From Ruminococcus sp. (GTDB taxonomy: Bacteria; Bacillota; Clostridia; Oscillospirales; Ruminococcaceae), in NCBI GenBank assembly GCA_015066805.1, contig SVNP01000010.1:1-64000 (forward strand): a DNA stretch of 64,000 nucleotides, given 5' to 3'. Shown here piece after piece: positions 7,530-16,266 of this stretch; within the stretch, counting starts at the first letter, position 1; every line of letters starts with the position of its first letter. The notes beneath the pieces were generated by a model. That model did no database searches and was not told the DNA's origin. It saw only the letters and a program-made list of their open reading frames with translations. Both the position numbers and the translations under genes were made by a program.

Positions 7530-8129
7530 ATGGACAACAGAATTTATGGCTACGCCCGTGTATCCACCCGTGAGCAGAATGAAGACCGGCAAATCGCAGC
7601 GCTGACCGGCTTCGGTGTGCCCGAGCAGAACATTATCATTGACAAGTGCTCCGGCAAGGATACGGAGCGTGAAGGATATCAATATCTCAAGCGGCAGATT
7701 CTCCGCAGTGGTGATACACTGGTCATCAAGGAGCTTGATCGGCTCAGCAGAAACAAATCGGACATCAAGAGAGAGCTGGAGCACTTCCGGGGGGCTGGGG
7801 TTCGCGTGAAGATTCTGGATATCCCCACCACGCTCACAGACTTTCCGCCGGAGCAGCTGTGGGTCATGGATATGATAAACGCAATCCTGATTGAAGTGCT
7901 TGGCAGCATTGCCGAGAACGAGCGTCTGAAGATTCGTGCCAGACAGCGTGAGGGCATCGAAGCCGCAAAAAAGAAAAACGTCCGCTTCGGACGACCGCTT
8001 GCACCCCTACCGGATAACTGGCGGGAGGTTATGGCGAAAGTCCGCTGCGGACAGATGAAGCCCATAGAGGCCATGCGTTTGCTGGGGATTTCAAGATCGC
8101 ATTACTATCGGCTTTACAATAGTATGTAG
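7530..8129 (+). CDS. Small serine recombinase (resolvase/invertase family)
   Basis: A 199-aa protein with the resolvase N-terminal domain. The nucleophile Ser lies in GYARVSTREQNEDRQ near residue 11, conserved Arg in LKELDRLSRN near 70, the E-helix follows, and a C-terminal HTH_7-like motif ends it (MKPIEAMRLLGISRSHYYRLY). The length is normal for Tn3-type resolvases and DNA invertases. ATG 7530 follows GGAGG. An imperfect 62-base inverted repeat lies directly upstream. The element also carries a large serine recombinase, so this enzyme may resolve dimers or invert a segment. Confidence 0.9.
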   Translation: MDNRIYGYARVSTREQNEDRQIAALTGFGVPEQNIIIDKCSGKDTEREGYQYLKRQILRSGDTLVIKELDRLSRNKSDIKRELEHFRGAGVRVKILDIPTTLTDFPPEQLWVMDMINAILIEVLGSIAENERLKIRARQREGIEAAKKKNVRFGRPLAPLPDNWREVMAKVRCGQMKPIEAMRLLGISRSHYYRLYNSM

Positions 8130-8194
8130 ATTCTCTGCCCAATTATGGGCAGAGAAAAAGAATACGTAAAATGAGTGGTAAAAGTGGTAATTGC

Positions 8195-9029
8195 TCAAGC
8201 CAAATACTGCTCAAGTTCTATTGATATACACTCAAGAGCAACCATATATTTGGATACAGGCATCGCATCTAATAGTGATAGTACTACCTGGCTTGAGCAA
8301 CTCAAAAAATTCTTCTGTGTAAGTTGTTGGGAAAAAGGAGACGCAGATTTGAAGAGTTCGCACTCGTATTTTTGGAAATAGACACGCAGTCTGCTGTTTT
8401 GTTCTTGGTACACCTGAAACCTCTTTTGAAATTCATTCCATTCAGGGCACATTTCAGGCGGTTGCTGTTTCGAAGTCAAAACTACCCAATCTGCTACTTG
8501 GCATCCCACACTTTTAAGCATCTCCATCGTTGTTAAGACATCATTGATAGTTTCGTTAATTTCTTTGAGAATATTTTCCGGAATAGAAGCAAGCTCGTAA
8601 ATATCATCGCTCGCAGGCTTATTATCCTTCTTTTTAGCCGCATTCTTAATGATTATCTGAAAAAGATCAACTAACTTTCCTATACAATTTCCAGCATTGA
8701 TATCTGGGATATAGTCTTTGAACCCTTCGCAAGCCTGCTCTATTATTTCTTCGAACATAAGATCTTGTAAATACTTCTGTAATTCGTCTTTGCATATTTC
8801 ATTACAAATATTCTTAGCACAATGACCGATGTGATCACCAAAAATCTCTCTGTTTTTACCAGATCCTTTGCCTATTCCTCCACAAAACTTTTTATATGAC
8901 TCTGTAGAATAGTTGTCTAGCTTACCTTTCTTGACAGCTTTTTTTAAAAAAATTTTCCGTAAATTGAATCATATGTTCTTCGGGCTCAATGCAATAGTAA
9001 AGCATACGGATATATTGAGCAAAATACAT
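8195..9029 (-). CDS. Unknown protein, interrupted by a frameshift at a T7A7 run
   Basis: Translation from ATG 9029, preceded by GGAGGAG, gives a 35-codon frame (MYFAQYIRMLYYC...) that ends early. Skipping one base in the homopolymer at 8939-8952 (seven A then seven T on the reading strand) joins it to a second frame that continues without a stop to 8195, about 277 aa in all. The open frame across 8760-8938 has no start codon of its own, which argues that the two parts were one gene. An ATG at 8758 could yield a 187-aa C-terminal product. The protein is helical and has no recognised domain. The break may be a real mutation, a sequencing error, or programmed slippage on the homopolymer. Confidence 0.55.
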
Positions 9030-9096
9030 ACAACTCTCCTCCTAAATCATAAAGTTTACAGTTCATGAAGATATTTGGGTATTATACCCTACTGCA

Positions 9097-9125
9097 GTGA
9101 CACGCCACCGAAAAAGGTGTATAAT
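9097..9125 (+). promoter_or_regulatory. Sigma-A promoter for the HerA-like gene
   Basis: GTGACA (9097-9102) and TATAAT (9120-9125) are spaced by 17 bases. Transcription would start near 9132, leaving a leader of about 355 bases before the ORF at 9487. Confidence 0.7.
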
Positions 9126-9486
9126 ATGATCGTGGCCACAAAATCACGAGAAATACTACGATTTCGTTTTTGTTTTTAAGCGGAAATCAAAAATCAGCTA
9201 AACCGGTCCGGTTTTGATGGTTTTAACGTGGGATTTTCGTCATGGAAAGGAGGTGTATCTACAAAAACATACAGAGCTAGGCGATGGATTTACTTCCATT
9301 AAAATACCAACCAGGTTAGCTCTTCAAAAAAACGAAAACAAAAAAATTATTGGTGCGTTAAAGCCGACGCTCTGAAAAAAGCAAGAATCCCCCCTCTTTT
9401 GAGGAATAAGATGGGATGATTCGGTTTTGCTCCTATAATTCCTGAAAATTCAGATTGTTTTCGAGTTAACAACAAGGAGGTTATTT
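9126..9486 (+). other. Long structured 5' leader of the HerA-like gene
   Basis: No good ORF is visible. The stretch holds a perfect palindrome AAACCGG-T-CCGGTTT (9200-9214) and a ribosome-site-like AAAGGAGGTG at 9246. It also holds a nested fold: AGAGCTA (9273-9279) pairs with TAGCTCT (9317-9323) and encloses the hairpins ATGGA/TCCAT (9284-9299) and ACC/GGT (9306-9316), giving a three-way-junction shape. It may be a regulatory RNA or contain a leader peptide. I do not recognise a known riboswitch class. Confidence 0.45.
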
Positions 9487-12432
9487 ATGCACAATTTCAA
9501 CAATTATACGCAGTGGAACCCATTTCCAGATTCCGGTATACCTCCGGAAAAGATTGCGGCGGCATACCCGCCGCAGGACCCGCGTACAATGGCGCTCTAT
9601 ACCGGCGGTGGCCTTGTCGATCCGACAAGCAGGCGGAATATCGGTAAGTCAATTCCGGAATCGAAAACGATTCATACTGCCTATCAGTACGATGCTCACG
9701 CAGACATTTGGTATTGGACAGAAATTGTAAACGGCGTTTCACGAAAGCAGAAAGCCATTACGAAACGTTTTTACGTTGTTTCACATTTGGAAGGTATAGA
9801 CCCTATCTCAGGTAAACCTAACTCTCACCTTGTAGGCTACTTTACGGACAGAGAGCACAGGGCTATCATACCGGATGATGAATTTCACAACGGAAAATTC
9901 CATAAACACATGCGCGAAATCTCGGTATTTCCCCACACTCCCAATTGTCAGATTAACGATTTGATTGGATGGCAAATAAGTACTGTGCCGTCACAGCAAT
10001 TATTCTTGTATCCCCATCCGGGTTTCATAAGGTCAATTGACGGAAGGTTAGAATTTGTCGCTAATCAGCCTGATCAACAAATTCCGGATGAAATCCTTCA
10101 CCCGAGTATAAAAAAACGTACCGTACTAATGCCGCCTATGGATTCAAACGCATTTCTTTCGGAGTGGGCATCGCTGTATGGTTCACATCCGAAGCTCATG
10201 CTGCTCGGATTATTGGCTGTTTCATCGATTCTGCTGTATTTCTTTGAACAGGCAGAAAATTATCCGAATTTCCTGTTTATGGTCCGCCCGTCCGACACAG
10301 TAACCACATCCCACTTGAAAGCTATGCTTTGTCTCCATGACACGCAAACGTGTCCGATCCCGAATCTGGAATGCCGCACGAGTAAAATCCAGCATTATCT
10401 CAGTAATATTTACGACGGTACTGCTCTTTTCTGCGACGATTCCTTGGCGGATGAAAATGCGAAAATTGATGAGGCCATCCGATTTCTGGTGAGAGCAAGC
10501 ATGAATGTGGCTAACAGTAATCAGTGGGGGCGAAATATTATTATGATGATATCCCGATACGCTGCCGGCATCACCCGCAGAATTACAGAAGGAAACATTT
10601 GGACTCTGTCGATGGACGACGTTGCATTACACGCAAATCCGGGATATCTGAGTTATCTGACCAAGGGAATGGAATCGTTGATCATCCGGACAGCGATATC
10701 TCATCCTTCAGAAACACAGGCATTTTTCAATCGGGTTTCTCAACAAATGTCAGAGCTAACCCTGGCTTGTGCCAATGCGTCGGAGCGAATTCTATCCTTT
10801 TGGAAGTTCTTTCATATTACCGCACAATATATGGAGGAGTTTTTGCATATGAACACATTACTTGCACCAGAAGCCTGGCAGCAGATAGCAGATCTGCTGA
10901 ATAAAGAAGATTTGACAGTTGAGGCCGATCAGATGGTGATCCGTGACTTCTCTGCTGTACTGAGCAACCGTCTTCGCACCGGAGACATTACTGCTGTGCA
11001 GAAGCGTCAGCGGACGAAAATTGATCCGGAGGCTCCAATCGTCGTTGTCGATGGTAATCGTGTATTTATCAGCGGGGATACGTTGGATCATATCACCGAA
11101 GCCATGCCGATACAGATGAGGCACAACCGCCAGGGGTGTATCAATGCACTGCGGCAGCACAAATTGCTGCACACAACGGACGGCAATACCAGTCCGATTC
11201 AGGTTTATGACCTTAACGGAACCTCCGTGCGGCTTTATTGGTATTGTATTGACATTTCCATCCTGGAGGAAGATGTTGTGCACCAGCTTGAAAACTTGGA
11301 TTGTGAAGCGTATTGGCAAACGGCGGATGAAATGCCTCGGTACGATTATATTACATTGCTGAACAATGGATACGGTAAGTATGCCGGATTCCAGGTTCGG
11401 TATCAGGATGTGGAAAACCGACACTGCTATGTCTGCGGACAGAGCGGCGCAGGAAAAACGCATCTGCTCAGTCAGATGATTGCTAAAAATCACGAAATCG
11501 GACATCGAGTCGTGATTTTTAACAGCTCCGATTCTTTTACTGCAGAGGCGTTATGCCGCAATCTTTCACCGCAGTATGTCAACTGCAATTTCGTGTTGCA
11601 TGACATCGACAGCAGCGGTATTCCGATCAACCTATTTGGCATTGATCGGGATGCCACGCTTCCCATGCAGAAAAAGGAGCTTCTGAACGTCCTGAAAGCA
11701 GGAACCGGCGAACTGACTCCTACGCAGTCAAACAAGCTGCGCTCTGCGTTCTCAGACATGCTCACCATCATTGGGAAGGACGAGCTGATTCGTACACGCC
11801 ACATTCTTACAATGCTCGCCGAACAGGGTGCAACTTATGAAAGCTTGCGCACTCGGTTGGAACCGTTATTTGATGATATCGATGCCTGCGGTATGTCACA
11901 ACAATCGTGGGGTGCATATTTGAAGGATAAGGCAGCCAAGATCATCATTATCCGTACAGCGTCGGGAATGATGGAGCAAGGAAACCAAGTCATCGACATG
12001 CTCTTGGCGACGCTGATCAAATACCAGCAAGAGAATCCGGATGTACCACTCGACATCTTCATTGATGAGGTGCAAAATCAGAACTGTTCCGCCGGCAGTC
12101 CGATTTTTAAAATCATGACAGAAGGCCGGAAATATCACTTATCCTTCTACGGTGCCACACAGGATTACTATCCTCGCAGCACTGATTTGGGTAAGGTTAT
12201 GGGCAAGGCAGGAATTCAAATTTTCCTGTGCCCGACACAGAATTCCGCTAAGCTGGTCGCCGACGAGCTGCGTTTTCATAAGGCAGAAGCCGAACGCTTT
12301 GATACAATGCAGCGTGGTAATGCGATTGTCAAGGGAAGCTTTTACGACCGCCACCTGAAGCGGAACATTCCGACCATTCTGAACGGTAAAATCGATAGCT
12401 ATATTCCAAACACCTCGGCAAATGATGATTAG
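9487..12432 (+). CDS. Large HerA/FtsK-like ATPase of the mobile element
   Basis: A 981-aa protein. The C-terminal ~350 residues form a HerA/VirB4-type RecA-fold ATPase: Walker A GQSGAGKTH near 651-659, Walker B IFIDEVQNQ near 856-864, and a following sensor region (FYGATQDYYPRS). The N-terminal ~600 residues contain a second, apparently degenerate ATPase-like region. It has a hydrophobic strand, then FMVRPSDTVTTSHL where a P-loop would be, then LFCDDSLAD as a Walker-B-like strand, reminiscent of DUF927-type primase-helicase modules. GGAGG precedes the ATG. No T4SS genes are nearby, so it may act in element replication or as a DNA pump or coupling protein. Function uncertain. Confidence 0.75.
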   Translation: MHNFNNYTQWNPFPDSGIPPEKIAAAYPPQDPRTMALYTGGGLVDPTSRRNIGKSIPESKTIHTAYQYDAHADIWYWTEIVNGVSRKQKAITKRFYVVSHLEGIDPISGKPNSHLVGYFTDREHRAIIPDDEFHNGKFHKHMREISVFPHTPNCQINDLIGWQISTVPSQQLFLYPHPGFIRSIDGRLEFVANQPDQQIPDEILHPSIKKRTVLMPPMDSNAFLSEWASLYGSHPKLMLLGLLAVSSILLYFFEQAENYPNFLFMVRPSDTVTTSHLKAMLCLHDTQTCPIPNLECRTSKIQHYLSNIYDGTALFCDDSLADENAKIDEAIRFLVRASMNVANSNQWGRNIIMMISRYAAGITRRITEGNIWTLSMDDVALHANPGYLSYLTKGMESLIIRTAISHPSETQAFFNRVSQQMSELTLACANASERILSFWKFFHITAQYMEEFLHMNTLLAPEAWQQIADLLNKEDLTVEADQMVIRDFSAVLSNRLRTGDITAVQKRQRTKIDPEAPIVVVDGNRVFISGDTLDHITEAMPIQMRHNRQGCINALRQHKLLHTTDGNTSPIQVYDLNGTSVRLYWYCIDISILEEDVVHQLENLDCEAYWQTADEMPRYDYITLLNNGYGKYAGFQVRYQDVENRHCYVCGQSGAGKTHLLSQMIAKNHEIGHRVVIFNSSDSFTAEALCRNLSPQYVNCNFVLHDIDSSGIPINLFGIDRDATLPMQKKELLNVLKAGTGELTPTQSNKLRSAFSDMLTIIGKDELIRTRHILTMLAEQGATYESLRTRLEPLFDDIDACGMSQQSWGAYLKDKAAKIIIIRTASGMMEQGNQVIDMLLATLIKYQQENPDVPLDIFIDEVQNQNCSAGSPIFKIMTEGRKYHLSFYGATQDYYPRSTDLGKVMGKAGIQIFLCPTQNSAKLVADELRFHKAEAERFDTMQRGNAIVKGSFYDRHLKRNIPTILNGKIDSYIPNTSANDD

Positions 12433-12449
12433 GATATCACCGGTACCGC

Positions 12450-12476
12450 GTAGGCTCCTTCGGGAGCCCCGCCTAC
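12450..12476 (+). terminator. Hairpin after HerA-like gene
   Basis: GTAGGCTCC-ttcg-GGAGCC and an outer GCCTAC form a stable stem with a UUCG loop, followed by only a short T-tract (ATTT). Confidence 0.5.
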
Positions 12477-12570
12477 CATTTACTATACAGGAAAATGCCG
12501 ATTTTGTCAAAAGCAGGCAGACATAAGTACGCCGAGCAATTCATACTATGAACGGAAGGGAGGGATTTCT

Positions 12571-12690
12571 ATGAAAGAACGGCTACAAGTCCGAAGCAGC
12601 TTCACAGCACCGAGCAAGGAGCGGCTCAAGCAATCGGTCACGAAAAAGATCGAGAAGATTGCCAACGATAAAATGAAGAAAGCTGGATAA
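12571..12690 (+). CDS. 39-aa basic small protein upstream of the large recombinase
   Basis: The ORF starts at 12571 after GGAAGGGAGGG and ends 36 bases before the large serine recombinase. It is Lys/Arg-rich (about one third basic), with a predicted helix over most of its length. Small ORFs in this position occur in Tn4451-type elements, but the sequence does not clearly match a known family. It may be a DNA-binding accessory factor for the recombinase. Real by ribosome site and position; function inferred only. Confidence 0.5.
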   Translation: MKERLQVRSSFTAPSKERLKQSVTKKIEKIANDKMKKAG

Positions 12691-12726
12691 AATCCGCAGA
12701 ATTTACATAGAAGGGAGGTGCGGTCA

Positions 12727-14298
12727 ATGCCGAAAGTGGGAATCTACTGCCGCTTGTCCATCGAGGACAAGGATAAATCTGATGCCCATGACAGCCAGAG
12801 TATCAGCAACCAGAAATCAATGCTCCGGGATTACTGTTTGGATCGGGGCTGGGAGATCTACGACATTTATGTGGATGACGGATATAGCGGCATTGACCGC
12901 AGCCGTCCGGCATTTTGTCGGTTGCTTCGGGACTGCGAACAGGGTAAAATCAACATTGTACTTTGCAAAGACCAGTCCCGATTCTCCCGCGATACCATGG
13001 TCATTGAAGAATATCTGAACGATAAGTTTCTGGAATGGGACATCCGCTTTATCGGTGTGGCAGATCATGCGGATACGGAAAACGAGAGCTACGGCACCAT
13101 ACGGCTGTTTACCAGTGCATACAACGAGATGTACGTCAAGGATATCTCCGCAAAGATTCGCCGTACCCTCTCCTATAAGCGGGAGCAGGGGCAGTTCATC
13201 GGTTCCTTTGCGCCCTACGGATATCAGATCGACCCCGAAGATAAGCATCATCTCATCATTGACCTGGAGACTGCACCCGTTGTCAGGCGGATATTCGATC
13301 TGTATATCAGCGGCGAAGGCTATCGGAAAATCGTGCAGCAGCTGAATACGGATGGTATACTCAGTCCCAGTGCCTATAAGCGTGCAAACGGTTCCAAGTA
13401 TACCAACTGCAACGCCGATGCCAGTAATTCATGTGGGCTATGGACGCAATCAACCGTGTCAAAGATACTCACCAATGAAGTCTATACGGGTACGCTGGTG
13501 CAAGGAAAATCCCACCATGTCAGCTACAAGAACAAGAAACGGAAAAAGGTCAACCCCTCCGATTGGGTTCGTGTGCCGGATACCCATGAAGCCATTATTG
13601 ATGCGGAAACATGGGCACGGGCACAGGAGCGGCTCAACAGCAGAGCCCGTACCGGAAAAAACGCACAGACCCTCTCTCCTCTCTCGGGCAAGGTGCGCTG
13701 TGCTGTGTGCGGCAGACCCATGAAGCGAAATGTCTATTACAACAAGGCGAAAACCATCCAATATTACGGCTTGCAGTGCGCTTCCTATAAAACAGGTGCC
13801 ATGAATTGTCCGAATACACGTTCTGTCAGCGGTAAGATGCTGGAAAAGACCATTCTGGATGAGCTGAACAGCATCGTGAAATCCTACTGTCAATCGGATG
13901 AGATTCATTTCAACGATTTTCATTCCGACCAGCTGAAAACACTGGAAAGCAGTCTTGCTAAGCTGAAGGAACGGCAGGAATCTGCAAAAAAGCGGCTGGT
14001 TGCCATGTACAAGGATAAGCTGGATGGGGTCATATCAGAGGCAGATTATCAGTTATTCCGCAGCAGCCTGACCGTGGAGGAACAGCAAGCCTCCGAACGG
14101 ATAGAGACTGTGTGCGAGCAGATCGCTGCCTGCCGGAAGCGCATAGAGAACGCCGCAGGGCAAAGAGCGCTGCTGGAGCAGTACACACACTTTGAGCAGC
14201 TGGACCGCACCATTGCCGATGAGTTTATTGATTACATTGAGATCGGTATGACGGACGAGCAGGGTGTACGGGAGATACATATTCACTGGAAGATATAA
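12727..14298 (+). CDS. Large serine recombinase (TnpX-like)
   Basis: A 523-aa protein. The catalytic resolvase domain spans about 1-150, with the active Ser in YCRLSIEDK near residue 9 and the Arg-containing KDQSRFSRD near 80. A recombinase domain follows (about 160-280). A zinc ribbon (CAVCGRPM ... C) lies near 330-375, and a coiled coil near 400-490. This is the architecture of transposon integrases such as TnpX of Tn4451. AAGGGAGG precedes ATG 12727; a GTG at 12718 is less likely. It is probably the enzyme that integrates and excises the element. Confidence 0.9.
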   Translation: MPKVGIYCRLSIEDKDKSDAHDSQSISNQKSMLRDYCLDRGWEIYDIYVDDGYSGIDRSRPAFCRLLRDCEQGKINIVLCKDQSRFSRDTMVIEEYLNDKFLEWDIRFIGVADHADTENESYGTIRLFTSAYNEMYVKDISAKIRRTLSYKREQGQFIGSFAPYGYQIDPEDKHHLIIDLETAPVVRRIFDLYISGEGYRKIVQQLNTDGILSPSAYKRANGSKYTNCNADASNSCGLWTQSTVSKILTNEVYTGTLVQGKSHHVSYKNKKRKKVNPSDWVRVPDTHEAIIDAETWARAQERLNSRARTGKNAQTLSPLSGKVRCAVCGRPMKRNVYYNKAKTIQYYGLQCASYKTGAMNCPNTRSVSGKMLEKTILDELNSIVKSYCQSDEIHFNDFHSDQLKTLESSLAKLKERQESAKKRLVAMYKDKLDGVISEADYQLFRSSLTVEEQQASERIETVCEQIAACRKRIENAAGQRALLEQYTHFEQLDRTIADEFIDYIEIGMTDEQGVREIHIHWKI

Positions 14299-14332
14299 TG
14301 CAAGCTGTTTGGAGGAGAGCGGCTTGCATTTT
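14297..14332 (+). terminator. Terminator of the large recombinase gene
   Basis: A 9-bp stem AATGCAAGC/GCTTGCATT followed by TTCC. Its right arm contains the -35 box of the next promoter. Confidence 0.65.
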
Positions 14333-14352
14333 CCTGTTCTATGTGTTATAAT
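14324..14352 (+). promoter_or_regulatory. Promoter of the AAA-PD-(D/E)XK gene
   Basis: TTGCAT (14324-14329), 17 bases, TATAAT (14347-14352). The -10 lies inside what would be the first codons from the ATG at 14341, so translation must start later, at GTG 14386. Confidence 0.65.
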
Positions 14353-14385
14353 AACGATACTAGGCATCAGAGAGGATGTGAGACT

Positions 14386-15963
14386 GTGAAAAAGGTATTC
14401 AACATCACCGGCAGCTGTATTTCTCGGCTGCATTACATGGTGAATCTCGAAAGCCGTCTGCAAGCCATCCGAAAAATGGTGGATGCAGGGCAATATATCA
14501 CGATCAACCGCGGCAGACAGTACGGCAAAACCACTACGCTCAAGGCGTTGGCAGGCTATCTCAGTAACGATTATTATGTGCTGAACATGGACTTCCAGAC
14601 CGCAATGAGCAGTGCAGCGTTCCAAACGGAAGAAGCATTTGCAAAGGCGTTTGTAAAGGCATTCTGTTTTCTGTTTGATTTGCTTGATACGACCGATGAA
14701 TTGGACAGTCAGCTTGCAGCCATGCAGAAAGCGGCAGCCGAACCCATCGAACTGGTAGAGCTTTTCCGCTGTCTCGCTAAAATATGCAAGACAGCCGCCA
14801 AACCCATCGTGCTGCTGATTGATGAAGTGGACAGCGCTTCCAATAATCAGGTGTTTCTGGATTTTCTGGCACAGCTCCGTGGTTACTATCTGAACCGCGA
14901 TACCGTGCCTGCATTCCATTCCGTGATTCTTGCAGGCGTTCACGATATCCGCAATTTGCAGCTGAAGATCCGTTCGGATGCCGAGCATAAGCACAACAGC
15001 CCCTGGAACATCGCAACGGCTCTGGAGATCGATATGAGCTTTTCGTCAGACGACATTGCCGGTATGCTCGAAGAATATGAAGCCGACCACAGCACCGGAA
15101 TGGATATTGCCGCCGTTTCGCAGATCATCTACGACTATACCTCCGGCTATCCGGTTCTGGTATCCATGATCTGCAAGTTTATGGACGAGAACACTGCGCT
15201 TGCCGCATCGGAAGTGTGGACGGCGCAGGGCGTAAAGCAGGCAGTCAGACAGGTATTGTTTGTACAGGCTCCCCTGTTTGAATCCCTCATCAATAAGCTG
15301 GAGCAATATCCGGCTCTGAAACAGCAGGTCTGCGCGCTGCTGGAAAAGGGCAGCCGCATTCCCTACCGTCCCGACGATGAAGCCACCAAGCAGGCTATCA
15401 TGTTCGGATTTGCAAAGGTGCAAAGCGGCAGTCTTGTCATTGCCAACCGTATTTTTGAAACACGGTTTTATGATATGCTGCTGACGGATCCCGGTGTGAC
15501 CGATACGCAGATTTATCGTGCTGCCGAAGCCGAAAAGCCGCAATTCACGCAAAACGGTCAGCTGAACATGGAATTGATTCTCGAAAAGTTTGTGCAGTAC
15601 TTCCATGATATTTACGGCGAACAGACCGAGCGGTTCATTGAAGATGACGGCAGAAAGCTGTTCCTGATTTATCTTCGCCCGATCATAAACGGCACCGGTA
15701 ATTACTACATTGAAGCACAAACCAGAGATCTGACCCGTACAGATGTGATTGTTGACTATTTAGGACACCAATATGTGATCGAAATGAAGATCTGGCGCGG
15801 CAAGGAGTACAATGAGCGTGGCGAACAACAGCTTGCCGAGTATCTGGACTATTTCCATATCAAGAAAGGCTATATGCTGAGCTTCAACTTCAACAAGAAT
15901 AAACAGGTCGGCACGAAAACCATTCAGATCGGCGACAAAACACTATTTGAGGCAGTGGTATAA
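14386..15963 (+). CDS. AAA-like ATPase with C-terminal PD-(D/E)XK nuclease-like domain
   Basis: A 525-aa protein. Walker A GRQYGKTT lies near 43-50 and Walker B PIVLLIDEVDSAS near 143-155. The C-terminal domain has a PD-(D/E)XK arrangement: RTDVIVDY then YVIEMKIWRG near 458-480, with E-x-K intact. This combination (AAA-ATPase-like plus PDDEXK_9) is common in Clostridia and Bacteroidetes, often in many copies and on accessory DNA. GTG 14386 is preferred because the promoter -10 lies downstream of the ATG at 14341. Its biological role is unknown; a link to mobile elements or defence is inference. Confidence 0.8.
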   Translation: MKKVFNITGSCISRLHYMVNLESRLQAIRKMVDAGQYITINRGRQYGKTTTLKALAGYLSNDYYVLNMDFQTAMSSAAFQTEEAFAKAFVKAFCFLFDLLDTTDELDSQLAAMQKAAAEPIELVELFRCLAKICKTAAKPIVLLIDEVDSASNNQVFLDFLAQLRGYYLNRDTVPAFHSVILAGVHDIRNLQLKIRSDAEHKHNSPWNIATALEIDMSFSSDDIAGMLEEYEADHSTGMDIAAVSQIIYDYTSGYPVLVSMICKFMDENTALAASEVWTAQGVKQAVRQVLFVQAPLFESLINKLEQYPALKQQVCALLEKGSRIPYRPDDEATKQAIMFGFAKVQSGSLVIANRIFETRFYDMLLTDPGVTDTQIYRAAEAEKPQFTQNGQLNMELILEKFVQYFHDIYGEQTERFIEDDGRKLFLIYLRPIINGTGNYYIEAQTRDLTRTDVIVDYLGHQYVIEMKIWRGKEYNERGEQQLAEYLDYFHIKKGYMLSFNFNKNKQVGTKTIQIGDKTLFEAVV

Positions 15964-15968
15964 CGAAG

Positions 15969-16003
15969 AACGGGTATGATACAAAGGCGTATCATACCCG
16001 TTT
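15969..16003 (+). terminator. Strong rho-independent terminator
   Basis: A 14-bp stem AACGGGTATGATAC/GTATCATACCCGTT with a six-base loop and a following T, directly after the AAA-nuclease gene. Confidence 0.85.
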
Positions 16004-16169
16004 GCACTGCAAACTTTCGTTTTTACCGCAAAAGGTTCTAAGTATACTTTCGATCTTTGCTGTAAAAAAATGCATATTTCGTATCCATCTCGTCATAATC
16101 GTTCAGGATGCTGCTTCTGATTTTGCAGGACGATGGTGCCGATATGGCAAGGCACACCACACTCACCCC

Positions 16170-16198
16170 TTGACAAGCTATAAAATCCGTGCTATAAT
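16170..16198 (+). promoter_or_regulatory. Consensus promoter before the amidase
   Basis: TTGACA (16170-16175), 17 bases, TATAAT (16193-16198). Transcription would begin near 16205, about 30 bases before the conserved amidase sequence starts. The stretch 16004-16169 holds no supported gene. Confidence 0.75.
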
Positions 16199-16266
16199 CA
16201 ACTCAAAAAACGACGTATATACGAGGAAATTCGGACTCGGTTTTAGTAGATTCGCCACATGGCGGC

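Noticed and set aside
9126-9486. Retron or group II intron RNA in the leader of the HerA-like gene
   Set aside because: No reverse transcriptase is encoded anywhere near, and no domain V motif was seen.
12495-12554. 18-codon ORF after the HerA-like gene
   Set aside because: Weak ribosome site and no sign of conservation; position explained by spacer DNA.
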